DNA of 64,000 bases from positions 62,001 to 126,000 of the forward strand of contig NZ_JAHBAH010000001.1 in the NCBI RefSeq assembly GCF_020510425.1. The letters run 5' to 3'. The position numbers were made by a program, and so were the translations under genes. A model generated the notes under the pieces. It made no database searches, had not been told where the DNA came from, and was given only the letters and a program-made list of their open reading frames with translations. Positions 29,711 through 38,462 of this stretch are shown here, one piece after another. How positions within the stretch are numbered: position 1 is the first letter of the stretch; the number at the start of each line of letters is the position of its first letter. The stretch comes from Quatrionicoccus australiensis. GTDB taxonomy: Bacteria > Pseudomonadota > Gammaproteobacteria > Burkholderiales > Rhodocyclaceae.

Positions 29711-30559
29711 ATGGAACTGGTCGCCCTGCGCACTTTCCAGACCGTCGTCGAGGAAGGCGGCATCCTCGCCGCTTCGCGCAAGCTGAACACGGTGCAGTCC
29801 AATGTCACCAACCGCATCCGCCGGCTGGAGGAAGAACTGGGCGCCGAACTGTTTTTCCGCAAGGGGCGCGGCCTCGAACTGGCCCCGTCGGGCCGCGTGC
29901 TGCTCGACTACGCGCGCCGCATGCTGTTGCTGGAGCGCCAGACCAGCGCCGCGGTGCGCCAGGTCGGCGAGAACGTCGGCGAACTGCGCATCGGCGCCAT
30001 GGAAACCTTTGCCGCCCTGCACCTGCCGAGCGCCCTCAAGGCGGTGCGCGCCGAGCATCCGCGCCTGGAACTGCGCGTCGTCACCAACACCAGCGCCCAG
30101 CTCACCGACAAGGTGCTGACCCACAAGCTAGACTGCGCCTTCATCGCCGGCCCGGTCATCCATCCCGAACTGGAATTCACTGAACTGGTCGTCGAGGAAC
30201 TGGTCCAGATCAGCGCCAAGGGCGCCAACCCTGTCCTGCAACCGCTGATCCTGTTCCGCGAAGGCTGCGCCTACCGCAGCCGGGCACTCGCCTGGCAACG
30301 CGCCACCGGGCATGCGGTGGCCGACGCAATGGAATTCGGCACGCTCGAAGGCATCCTCGGCTGCGTTGCGGTCGGCCTCGGCTGGACGCTGATGCCGCGC
30401 CGCGTCGTCGAGCAGTCGCAACACGCCGCCGACCTGGTCGTTGAAACCCTGCCCGCCGAGATCAGCCAGGTGCCGACCGGCATGATCCATCTGCGCGCCG
30501 CGCCACCGATGGTTGCGCTCGGCACGCTGGCCGATGCCGTTGCGGCCGCAGCGCGCTAG
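29711..30559 (+). CDS. LysR-family transcription regulator
   Basis: 282 residues. The N-terminal HTH (LVALRTFQTVVEEGGILAASRKLNTVQSNVTNRIRRLEEELGAELFFRKGRGLELAPSG) is typical. The C-terminal effector domain resembles the CysB/PBP2 group of LysR proteins. The effector is unknown. Probably controls the divergent MFS exporter and acuI-like genes. Confidence 0.92.
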   Translation: MELVALRTFQTVVEEGGILAASRKLNTVQSNVTNRIRRLEEELGAELFFRKGRGLELAPSGRVLLDYARRMLLLERQTSAAVRQVGENVGELRIGAMETFAALHLPSALKAVRAEHPRLELRVVTNTSAQLTDKVLTHKLDCAFIAGPVIHPELEFTELVVEELVQISAKGANPVLQPLILFREGCAYRSRALAWQRATGHAVADAMEFGTLEGILGCVAVGLGWTLMPRRVVEQSQHAADLVVETLPAEISQVPTGMIHLRAAPPMVALGTLADAVAAAAR

Positions 30560-30568
30560 ACGAAAGCC

Positions 30569-31414
30569 TTAGATCGCGACCAGGGTCTGCCGGCCGTACC
30601 ACTCTTCACCGGCCGGCAGGCTGACCGGCTCGCCGGCCACCGCGGCCTCGATACAAAGCATGTGACGCCAGGCATCGTCCGGCATGTCCTTGAGTTCGGC
30701 GCAGCGCTCGACCCACGGATTCCACACCACGACGTCGGGGAAGCCCTGGTTCTGCAGGGCCAGACTCAGATTGGCGGCATGCAGCATCTGCGGCCGCTTG
30801 ACGTTGTAATAGACGCGGTCGGTTTCGCCCTCGATGCGCAGCTCGATGCCGCTGTCGCGCTGCACCGTGTCCTTGACCGCATCGCGGTAGTCGAAGCCGT
30901 GCAGGCCTTCGAGTTCGATGTCTTCGACCTGGGTGACGCGCAGGTAGGAATGCAGCGCGCCGGTGAATTCGAAAGCGTCGCCGCCGGTATTGGTGATGCA
31001 CAACTCGACGTCGATCCGGTCGGCTTCGACCATCAGCGTGATTTCGGCATGAAAGGCGTGCGGCCAGAGGGCGCGACTGGCTTCATCGTCGGTCACTTCC
31101 AGCGTGACCAGCGCGTAATCGTCACCGCAACGCTGCGAACTGACCGACCACAGGCGGGTGCGCACCAGGCCGTGCTTGGGCAGGTCGCCGAGGCTGGCAA
31201 ATTGCGGAAAACAGACGGGTACACCGCCACGGATCGCCACGCTGCCGTCGAACACGGCCTGTTCGGAGAGGAACAGGCGTTCGCGGCCGTCGGCCGTCTT
31301 CCAGGACAGGGCCTGTCCACCCAGCCGGCTGATCACGGCCGTGGTGCCTTTCGGGCCGTTCAGCTGGAAGGCTTCGATGCCGTGGAATTCGATGGTTTCA
31401 ATGGAGGGTTTCAT
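30569..31414 (-). CDS. D-hexose-6-phosphate mutarotase (YeaD-like aldose epimerase)
   Basis: 281 residues. Galactose-mutarotase-like fold with GGVPVCFPQFASLGDLPKHGLVRTRLWSV, LHSYLRVTQVEDIELEGLHG and VVWNPWVERCAELKDMPDDAWRHMLCIEAAVAGEPVSL, all typical of YeaD. It interconverts the anomers of glucose-6-phosphate and related sugars. The upstream DUF3301 gene overlaps its first 17 bases on the same strand. It ends convergently ten bases from the LysR stop. Confidence 0.92.
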   Translation of the reverse strand: MKPSIETIEFHGIEAFQLNGPKGTTAVISRLGGQALSWKTADGRERLFLSEQAVFDGSVAIRGGVPVCFPQFASLGDLPKHGLVRTRLWSVSSQRCGDDYALVTLEVTDDEASRALWPHAFHAEITLMVEADRIDVELCITNTGGDAFEFTGALHSYLRVTQVEDIELEGLHGFDYRDAVKDTVQRDSGIELRIEGETDRVYYNVKRPQMLHAANLSLALQNQGFPDVVVWNPWVERCAELKDMPDDAWRHMLCIEAAVAGEPVSLPAGEEWYGRQTLVAI

Positions 31415-31739
31415 GGCTGCTCGGAATCACGTAAAGGTTGGGGCGAACGTGCAGAATCTCGACCTCGTGGCCAAGCATCGTGACGCTGCCGGAACGACGG
31501 TTGTCGCCGGTATCGCTATATTCGAAGGCATAGACGCGGCGCAGCCGGAGCTGGCCGTTGTCGTCGCGGCCCAGGCGCAGCGAGCGCCCGACCACGGTTT
31601 CGTCGAGGAATTGCAGGCCCTCTTCGGTACACGCCTGCTGCGCGGCCAAAATGCCGATTTCACGGGCTTTCAGCGTATCGAGCCAGAACCAGACGAGGGC
31701 ACCGGCGAGCAACAGGAAAATGGTTTCGTAAATAGGCAT
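31398..31739 (-). CDS. DUF3301 domain protein
   Basis: 113 residues from MPIYETIFLLLAGAL. One N-terminal membrane segment (about residues 5-23), then LKAREIGILAAQQACTEEGLQFLDETVVGRSLRLGRDDNGQLRLRRVYAFEYSDTGDNR, the DUF3301 pattern. A small inner-membrane protein of unknown function. An in-frame ATG 24 bases upstream would run into the rlmJ start and is less likely. Confidence 0.8.
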   Translation of the reverse strand: MPIYETIFLLLAGALVWFWLDTLKAREIGILAAQQACTEEGLQFLDETVVGRSLRLGRDDNGQLRLRRVYAFEYSDTGDNRRSGSVTMLGHEVEILHVRPNLYVIPSSHETLH

Positions 31740-31761
31740 GGCGGCGAAGTATACTGTGCCC

Positions 31762-32607
31762 ATGCTCAGTTATCGCCACGCCTTTCACGCCGGCAACCAC
31801 GCCGACGTAATCAAACACCTGATCCTGCTCCAGATCGCCCAGTACATGGGCGACAAACCGGCGCCCTTCTGGATCATCGATACCCATGCCGGCGCCGGCT
31901 GCTACGCGCTGGAGTCGGCACACGCCACCAAGCTCGCCGAATTCCGCGACGGTGTCGGCCGCCTCTGGGACGCCAAGGGCCTGCCGCCGGCCACTGCCGA
32001 CTATGTCGATTTCGTCCGCATGCTCAATCCGGACGGCCAGCTGCGCCACTATCCGGGTTCGCCCTGGCTGGCCAGCCAGTTGCTGCGCGACGGCGACCGT
32101 CTGCGTCTCTACGAACTGCACAGCACCGACGTCAAGCTGCTCGAAGGCTGCTTCAAGAGCGCCGGCCGCCAGGTCATGGTCACCGCCGGCGACGGCTTCG
32201 CCGGACTGAAAGCCATCCTGCCACCGCCGCCGCGCCGCGCCCTGGTCCTGATCGACCCGTCTTACGAAACGCGCGACGATTACGCCAATGTTATCAAGGG
32301 CCTGCAGGAAGCCATGAAACGCTTCCCGACCGGCACCTACGCACTGTGGTACCCGATGCTCTCGAAGCCGGAATCACGCAAGCTGCCCGAGAAACTGAAG
32401 GGCCTGGGCGCCAAGGACTGGCTGCACGCCACGCTGGAAGTCAGCGCCCCGGCCAAGGACGGCTACGGCATGCACGGCAGCGGCATGTTCATCATCAACC
32501 CGCCGTGGACGCTGGAAAAGACCCTGCACGAAAACCTGCCGGTGATCACCCGATTGCTCGCCCAGAACGACGGGGCGAAGTACAAGATCGAGAGCCAGAC
32601 TTCGTAA
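31762..32607 (+). CDS. rlmJ: RlmJ, 23S rRNA (adenine2030-N6)-methyltransferase
   Basis: 281 residues from MLSYRHAFHAGNHADVIKH, the exact family opening. The catalytic motif reads LIDPSYE where most members have DPPY. IDTHAGAG is motif I. RlmJ methylates A2030 of 23S rRNA before ribosome assembly. Divergent from the DUF3301 gene with 22 bp between them. Confidence 0.93.
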   Translation: MLSYRHAFHAGNHADVIKHLILLQIAQYMGDKPAPFWIIDTHAGAGCYALESAHATKLAEFRDGVGRLWDAKGLPPATADYVDFVRMLNPDGQLRHYPGSPWLASQLLRDGDRLRLYELHSTDVKLLEGCFKSAGRQVMVTAGDGFAGLKAILPPPPRRALVLIDPSYETRDDYANVIKGLQEAMKRFPTGTYALWYPMLSKPESRKLPEKLKGLGAKDWLHATLEVSAPAKDGYGMHGSGMFIINPPWTLEKTLHENLPVITRLLAQNDGAKYKIESQTS

Positions 32608-32614
32608 GTCCGAC

Positions 32615-32971
32615 TCAACCGAGTTCGGTATATTTGGCCCGCGACCCGCGGGCCTTTTCTATGGGATATTTCGCCGCGTTCTTGAGCAGCTTGGCGCGCG
32701 CCGCGGCGAGCAGGTCGATGCCGGCCGTATCGGCGATCAGCAGCAGGTAGAGCAGGATGTCGGCGCATTCGTCGCGCAAGGCTTCGCCCGACTTGGCGTC
32801 GGCCGGCAAGGCGTCGATCTCGGCATCGCTCTTCCATTGCGTCAGCTCAAGCAGTTCGGCCGCTTCGAGATTGAGCGAGGTGATCAGGTTGCGCAGGGTG
32901 TGAAACTGCCGCCAGTCGCGCGCATCGCGAAACTCGCACAGCGCAGCGGTCAACGCTTCAAAATCGCTCAT
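32615..32971 (-). CDS. MazG-like nucleotide pyrophosphohydrolase
   Basis: 118 residues. LNLEAAELLELTQWKSD carries the E-x-x-E metal site, and ECADILLYLLLIADTAGIDL carries the second metal motif E-x-x-D. This is the all-alpha dCTPase/MazG-like family, which hydrolyses non-canonical or excess dNTPs. The start at 32971 is preferred over the ATG at 32977 because GGAG then sits seven bases upstream. It ends seven bases from the rlmJ stop, convergently. Confidence 0.88.
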   Translation of the reverse strand: MSDFEALTAALCEFRDARDWRQFHTLRNLITSLNLEAAELLELTQWKSDAEIDALPADAKSGEALRDECADILLYLLLIADTAGIDLLAAARAKLLKNAAKYPIEKARGSRAKYTELG

Positions 32972-33085
32972 TTTCATTCTCCAGCCGATGTCATCCGGGC
33001 GCGATGCTAGCGCAAAAACGCCTTCGCCACGGCGTTGACCGTCCGGGCATATACAATCTGCCCTGCCCTCACCCACGGAATCAGC

Positions 33086-34330
33086 ATGGCCCGCAAACTG
33101 TCGCTCAATACGCAAATCCTGATCGGCTGCGCCCTCGGCATCGCCGCCGGCCTCTACCTGAACGGCCAGACCGCGACACCGCTGGCGCAGAACACGCTGT
33201 ACGGCGCCAAACTGGTCGGTACGCTATTCCTCGACCTGCTGCGCATGGTGCTGGTGCCGCTGGTCTTTTCGTCCATCGTGGTCGGCGTCGCCAACCTGCG
33301 CGCGCATGAAAAAATGCATGCGGTGTGGACGACCACGCTGGGCTTTTTTGCGCTGTCGATGGCGCTGGCGATCTTCCTCGGCTTCGGCGCCGCCAACCTG
33401 TTCCGGCCCGGCGAAGGCCTGCACCTCGCGATGTTTACCGAGGCGACGCAGAACTACCAGGCACGCCAGATGCCGCTGCCCGACTATATCGCCCAGTTCA
33501 TGCACGGCCTGTTCCAGAACCCGATCAAGGCGCTGGCCAGCGGCGACCTGCTCGCCATCGTGGTCATTGCGCTGATTCTTGGTATCGCACTGGTTGTCGG
33601 CGGCGAGCGCTACAAGAACCTGCGCACGCTCCTTCAGGAGTTGCAGGAACTCTGCCTGCTGATTGTCGGCTGGATCATGTACCTGGCGCCGCTCGGCCTT
33701 GCCGCCCTGCTCCTGCAACTCGCCGCGACACAGCAGGCGGCACTGCTCGGCAGCCTGCTCGAATTCATCGCCGTGGTCACCGGCACGACGCTGTTCCACG
33801 GGATCGTCGTGCTGCCCGCCTTACTCTGGCTGGTCACCCGCATTTCGCCGCTGCACTTCTTCCGCGGCGCCCGCGAAGCGCTGGTCACCGCCTTCGTCAC
33901 CAGCTCGAGCGCCGTCACACTGCCGGTCACCTTGCGCTGCACGGAGCAGCATCTGCACGTCAAGAAGGACATCGCCAATTTCGTCGTACCGCTCGGCGCC
34001 ACGGTCAACATGGATGGCACTGCCCTTTACGAAGCCGCTGCCGCCCTCTTTGTCGCCCGCCTGGCCGGCATCGAACTCGACATCGCGCAGCAGGCGGTGA
34101 TCTTCTTCGTCGCCATGCTCGGCGCCATTGGCGCGCCCGGCATTCCCAGCGTCGGCATGCTGAGCATGGTGCTGGTACTGCAGTCGGTCGGCCTGCCGAC
34201 CGAAGCCATCGCCATCCTGCTGCCGATCGACCGCATCCTCGACACGACGCGCACGGCGGTCAATGTCGAAGGCGACATGATCGGCAGCCTGATCGTGCAA
34301 AAGTTGACCGGCGCCGACAGGAACGCCTGA
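33086..34330 (+). CDS. Dicarboxylate/amino acid:cation symporter (DAACS, GltP/DctA-like)
   Basis: 414 residues with about eight membrane helices and two re-entrant loops. The serine-rich hairpin is SSSAVTLPVTL (usual SSSxxTLP), followed by the NMDGTALYEAAAALFVARLAG helix and the GAPGIPSVG second hairpin. It probably imports C4-dicarboxylates or glutamate/aspartate with Na+ or H+. Start chosen at MARKLSLNTQILIG. Confidence 0.92.
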   Translation: MARKLSLNTQILIGCALGIAAGLYLNGQTATPLAQNTLYGAKLVGTLFLDLLRMVLVPLVFSSIVVGVANLRAHEKMHAVWTTTLGFFALSMALAIFLGFGAANLFRPGEGLHLAMFTEATQNYQARQMPLPDYIAQFMHGLFQNPIKALASGDLLAIVVIALILGIALVVGGERYKNLRTLLQELQELCLLIVGWIMYLAPLGLAALLLQLAATQQAALLGSLLEFIAVVTGTTLFHGIVVLPALLWLVTRISPLHFFRGAREALVTAFVTSSSAVTLPVTLRCTEQHLHVKKDIANFVVPLGATVNMDGTALYEAAAALFVARLAGIELDIAQQAVIFFVAMLGAIGAPGIPSVGMLSMVLVLQSVGLPTEAIAILLPIDRILDTTRTAVNVEGDMIGSLIVQKLTGADRNA

Positions 34331-34336
34331 AGCCGG

Positions 34337-34771
34337 CTATTTGTCCGGCACCTCGATGCCGTGCTGGCGCAGCCACTGGCGATCGAGTTCCCAGCGCACA
34401 TCAGCGATGCCAGGCTGCGCCGCAACGATGTTGCGCGCCTCGGCCTGAACCGCGCCCAGTTGTTGCTCGACGGCGATGAAGGCCGGGTTGTTGTGATCCT
34501 TGACGTTGATTTCCGGATACAACACACCCAGCACCTTGAAAGCCGGCACCTCGAAACTGCGTGGCGTGCTGAGTACCGCCGTCTTGCCTTCGACGCGCAG
34601 CACATGGAATTGATAGGGATAGGCCTTGAGCTGGGCGCTGCCCTGCGTCGCGATGATTCCGGTCAGCTCGCGCGAACGCGCATCCGGCCGGCGGATCGCC
34701 CAGTCGAGCGCGACCAGGCAGGCGATGACGAGCAAGGCCCATTGCCAGGATTTGAGTCGAGGAAAATTCAT
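34337..34771 (-). CDS. Hypothetical membrane-anchored protein
   Basis: 144 residues. An N-terminal hydrophobic segment ([18 protein letters not shown]) likely anchors it. The rest is soluble, mixed alpha/beta ([48 protein letters not shown]). I do not recognise a named family. A good GGAGCC precedes the ATG on the minus strand. It ends six bases from the convergent symporter stop. Confidence 0.75.
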   Translation of the reverse strand: MNFPRLKSWQWALLVIACLVALDWAIRRPDARSRELTGIIATQGSAQLKAYPYQFHVLRVEGKTAVLSTPRSFEVPAFKVLGVLYPEINVKDHNNPAFIAVEQQLGAVQAEARNIVAAQPGIADVRWELDRQWLRQHGIEVPDK

Positions 34772-34876
34772 GTTGGCTCCTTGAGGCGCCCCGCAGGCCG
34801 GCAGCGTAACATTGCGCCTGCGCTTTGCGGTCGACGCCGCAAAAATGGCCAATTTCAAATAGCAAATGGAGACCAC

Positions 34877-35398
34877 ATGCCCCTCTACCGCCTCGCTGAC
34901 AAACAACCGCAAATCGGCACCAATGCCTGGGTTGCCCCCAACGCCACGGTAATCGGCGACATTCGCCTCGGCGAGAACGCCTCGATCTGGTGGAACGCCA
35001 CGCTGCGCGGCGACAACGACCCGATCCACATCGGCGCCAACACCAACATCCAGGACGGCTCGGTATTGCATACCGACGAAGGCGTGCCGATGCACATCGG
35101 CGACAACGTCACCGTCGGCCACCTCGTCATGCTGCACGGCTGCACGGTCGGCGACGGCAGCCTGATCGGCATCGGTTCGGTGATCCTCAACCGCGCCGTG
35201 ATCGGCAAGGGCTGCATCGTCGGCGCCAATACGCTGATCCCGGAAGGCAAGGTCTTTCCCGACCGCTGCCTGATCGTCGGCTCGCCGGGCAAGGTCGTGC
35301 GCGAGCTGTCCGACGAGGATGTCGCCAAGCTGCAGAAATCAGCCGAGCACTACGTAGCCAACGCCGCCCGCTATCGCGACACCTTGCAGCCGCTGTAA
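34877..35398 (+). CDS. Gamma carbonic anhydrase-family hexapeptide protein (YrdA-like)
   Basis: 173 residues, a left-handed beta-helix of hexapeptide repeats ([44 protein letters not shown], then [26 protein letters not shown]). His residues in VLHTDEG and in GHLVMLHG form the trimer-interface metal site of gamma carbonic anhydrases. Whether it hydrates CO2 is uncertain; YrdA-like proteins often lack measured activity. Divergent from the hypothetical membrane-anchored protein gene. Confidence 0.9.
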   Translation: MPLYRLADKQPQIGTNAWVAPNATVIGDIRLGENASIWWNATLRGDNDPIHIGANTNIQDGSVLHTDEGVPMHIGDNVTVGHLVMLHGCTVGDGSLIGIGSVILNRAVIGKGCIVGANTLIPEGKVFPDRCLIVGSPGKVVRELSDEDVAKLQKSAEHYVANAARYRDTLQPL

Positions 35399-35678
35399 AC
35401 GACAACGCGGGGTTGGTACACAGCCCCCCTCTCTGGGCAACGTCCCTCGAAGGGCAGACAACGCCACAAGCGACTGTCATCTCTTCGGATTCATCGCCAG
35501 AAAGCGGCCAGGGGGCGTACCGATCCCCGGAAGCCACCATTTGCGTTCTGCGTTACGGTGCGGAACTCGCTGCCTGTCGGCTCAGGGAGAACCGATGACT
35601 TGAGTTGGGAGCGCGAGGTTGATCTTTCCCCTCGCTGCCCGCAAAATGCGCCGGGCATTGTGCTCAGGGTTCGGGGAT
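35399..35678. other. Intergenic region before the deacetylase-caspase gene
   Basis: 280 bp. It holds a degenerate repeat-like segment at 35472-35514, similar to 24377-24420. GGGGAT precedes the chosen ATG at 35679. An in-frame ATG at 35619 exists, but it would put 20 non-hydrophobic residues before a clean membrane signal, so it is rejected. Confidence 0.4.
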
Positions 35679-38405
35679 ATGAATAAAAAAATTGTTTTGG
35701 CGGCAGCCGTGCTTGCCCTGGGAGTGGCAATCGGACTCGGGATTTGGCGAGGTAACGGCCAACTTGCAACGCTCACCGAAACACCTGCAGTGCCAGCCGT
35801 GAGCGACCAACTGACGGCCAATCTCAAGGAAACCCTGGCGGCCTACCGCAAGATCATCGTGCTCTTCGCCGACGAAAAGACGCTTTCCGAAAGCGAGCGC
35901 GAACAAGCCAACCAGGTCGGCCAGGCGCTGTTCCATGAAAACCGCCAGCGTATCGTTGATCTCGAAGCGGCGCTCGACACACTGGTCGCTTCCGGAGGCG
36001 CCAAGCGCTTCGAGACCATCGCCGGCCTGCTCGACTATGTTGAAAGCGATCCCGACCTGTTCGACGCCGACCGCCTGGCTTTCCGCGAATTGCTGCGCAG
36101 CCTGCAGGTGGCCGTGGCTAAAGACGGCTCATTGCCGGCCATCAAGCTGCACAAGCGGATTGGCGAGGATCTCGACGCCCTGGCCGAAATCGAGCGCAAT
36201 TACGAAAAGGAAATCCGCCAGGTCTTCGGGCGCTTCGAGAGCCGCGCCATCGAGTTGAAACGCGAGCGCTGGGAGGATTACGTCGCCAAGTTGAAGACCC
36301 GTTACAGCCGCGAACAGATCCTCAAGGATTTCGGCGTCGTGCTGCCCTACGCCACGGCGCCCGAAGCCGCCGAGCCCGGCATGCGCGGCAAGGCGAAGAA
36401 ACCGAAGGACGAGTCGGTGGGTGAAGTCTTTGGCGTCAGCCTGCCGCCGAAAACCCTGGTCCTGACCTTCGATGACGGCCCGCACGGCACTTACACCAAG
36501 GAAATCGCCGCCATCCTCAAGCAATACAACGCGCCGGCCATCTTCTTCGAGGTCGGCAGCAATCTCGGCACTATCGACGCCAGCGGCAAGCCCAAGCTCT
36601 CGCCGCGCGCCGAAGTCAGCCGCCAGTTGCTCGCGGCCGGCTACGTCATCGCCAACCACAGCATGACGCATGCGCAGTTGTCGAAGAAAAGCGGTGAGGC
36701 GCTGAAAACCGAGATCCTCAATACCGATGAATTGCTCAAGGCCGTCGATGCGCGCCGCTCCCCCTTGTTCCGTTTCCCTTACGGCGCGCGCAATGCCGAG
36801 GGGCTGGGCCTGCTCGATACCGCCCACCTGCGCTCGATGATGTGGAATATCGATTCACTGGACTGGGCCGACCCGGTGCCGGCTTCCATCGCCGAGCGCG
36901 TGCTCGGCGAGGTGGACAAGGCCGGTCACGGCATCATCCTCTTCCACGACATCCACGAACGCACGGTCAAGGCGCTGCCCGGCATTCTCGACCGCCTGAC
37001 CGCCGCCGGCTACCAGTTCGCCGGCTGGGACGGCAACGGTTTCGTCGCTACCAAGGGCAATGCCGCGCAACCGGCCGCGACGGCGAGCAGCGCCGCCGGC
37101 TACAGCGATTCCTGGGCGATCGTCATCGGCATCGACGATTACGCCAAGTGGCCCAAGCTGCAATACGCCGTGCGCGACGCCAAGGCGATCCGCGAAACGC
37201 TGATCGGCAAGTTCGGCTTCGCCAACGACCATGTCGTTTCCCTGGACAACAAGGAGGCGACGCGCAACGGCATCCTTTCGGCCTTCCACGACAAGCTGAC
37301 GCATGCCGGCATGAAAAAGAACGACCGGCTGTTCGTCTTCTTCGCCGGCCATGGCGCGACCCGGCAACTGAGCTCGGGGCGCGATCTCGGCTACATCGTG
37401 CCGGTCGATTCCGATCCGGCGCAGATCGCCACCGACGCCATTCCGATGACCGAACTGCAGAACATCGCCGAAAGCATCACCGCCAAGCATGCGCTGTTCA
37501 TCATGGACGCCTGCTACAGCGGCCTCGGCCTGACGCGCGGCGCCGGCAACGCCAATTTCCTGCGCGACAACGGCAAGCGCCTCGGCCGGCAAATGCTGAC
37601 CGCCGGCGGCGCCGACCAGTTGGTTGCCGACGGCGGCCCGAACGGCCACTCGGTATTCACCTGGGCGCTGCTGCAGGGACTGAACGGCAAGGGCGATCTG
37701 AACGGCGACGGCCTGATCACCGCCACCGAACTGGCCGCCTACGTTGCCCCGGCCGTCGCCGCCGCCTCGCACCAAACGCCGGCCTTCGGCAGCCTGCCGG
37801 GGTCGGAAGGCGGCGATTTCATCTTCGAACTGCCCAGCGAGACGGAATTCCTCAGTGCAGACACCAAGCAGTTGCCGAGCGAGGCCATTGCCCTCAACAG
37901 CAAACTTGACGCCAGCCGGATGGCAGCACCGCCGGCGACAGTCGGTAGCGCAGCCAACAACCAGCCGGTGGCGGCTCCCGTCGTCGTCAAGGACCTGCAA
38001 GGCGGCAGCCAGAAAATCACCCCGCCGGCCGCCGTACCGACCAGCGCCCGCCAACTTGCCCAGCGCGCCAACGACCGCGGCCTGCAATTCTTCAAGGAGA
38101 AGCTCTATGCCGAGGCCGAAGCCCAATTCACCGAAGCCCTGAAACAGCGCCCGGATTTTGCACTAGCCGCCAACAACCTCGGCTTTGTCTTTTACAAGCA
38201 GGAAAAATACAAGGAAGCGGCGCGCTGGTTTGAAAACACCGTCAAGATCGACCCGTCACGCGCCATCGCCTACCTGAATCTGGGCGATGCGCTAAGCAAG
38301 GCCGGCGAAGGCGAACGGGCGAAGAAGGCTTATCAGACCTATCTCGAACTGGCCCCGAACGGCTCAGGCGCGGCTTATGTCAAAGGGCAATTGGAAAAAG
38401 TCTAG
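35679..38405 (+). CDS. NodB polysaccharide deacetylase - caspase-like peptidase - TPR fusion protein
   Basis: 908 residues. Residues 5-22 form a membrane anchor or uncleaved signal. Residues 40-210 are charged and helical. NodB domain (about 255-450): LTFDDGPHG with Asp265/Asp266, metal-binding His327 and His331 in NHSMTH, FRFPYGARN, and LFHDIH with His423. Caspase-like (C14) domain (about 476-715): SWAIVIGIDDYAKWPKLQYAVRDA, the catalytic dyad His558 (FFAGHGAT) and Cys612 (MDACYSG), and an EF-hand-like GDLNGDGLITATEL. TPR repeats are at about 788-895. All catalytic residues are present. The domain mix is unusual; it is probably a periplasmic or envelope enzyme. A two-component pair follows convergently. 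Confidence 0.88.
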   Translation: MNKKIVLAAAVLALGVAIGLGIWRGNGQLATLTETPAVPAVSDQLTANLKETLAAYRKIIVLFADEKTLSESEREQANQVGQALFHENRQRIVDLEAALDTLVASGGAKRFETIAGLLDYVESDPDLFDADRLAFRELLRSLQVAVAKDGSLPAIKLHKRIGEDLDALAEIERNYEKEIRQVFGRFESRAIELKRERWEDYVAKLKTRYSREQILKDFGVVLPYATAPEAAEPGMRGKAKKPKDESVGEVFGVSLPPKTLVLTFDDGPHGTYTKEIAAILKQYNAPAIFFEVGSNLGTIDASGKPKLSPRAEVSRQLLAAGYVIANHSMTHAQLSKKSGEALKTEILNTDELLKAVDARRSPLFRFPYGARNAEGLGLLDTAHLRSMMWNIDSLDWADPVPASIAERVLGEVDKAGHGIILFHDIHERTVKALPGILDRLTAAGYQFAGWDGNGFVATKGNAAQPAATASSAAGYSDSWAIVIGIDDYAKWPKLQYAVRDAKAIRETLIGKFGFANDHVVSLDNKEATRNGILSAFHDKLTHAGMKKNDRLFVFFAGHGATRQLSSGRDLGYIVPVDSDPAQIATDAIPMTELQNIAESITAKHALFIMDACYSGLGLTRGAGNANFLRDNGKRLGRQMLTAGGADQLVADGGPNGHSVFTWALLQGLNGKGDLNGDGLITATELAAYVAPAVAAASHQTPAFGSLPGSEGGDFIFELPSETEFLSADTKQLPSEAIALNSKLDASRMAAPPATVGSAANNQPVAAPVVVKDLQGGSQKITPPAAVPTSARQLAQRANDRGLQFFKEKLYAEAEAQFTEALKQRPDFALAANNLGFVFYKQEKYKEAARWFENTVKIDPSRAIAYLNLGDALSKAGEGERAKKAYQTYLELAPNGSGAAYVKGQLEKV

Positions 38406-38462
38406 GCATTGTTCAGCGAAGCTCAGTAAGCGGACGATACCAAACACGGTCTAACAAGGTGT

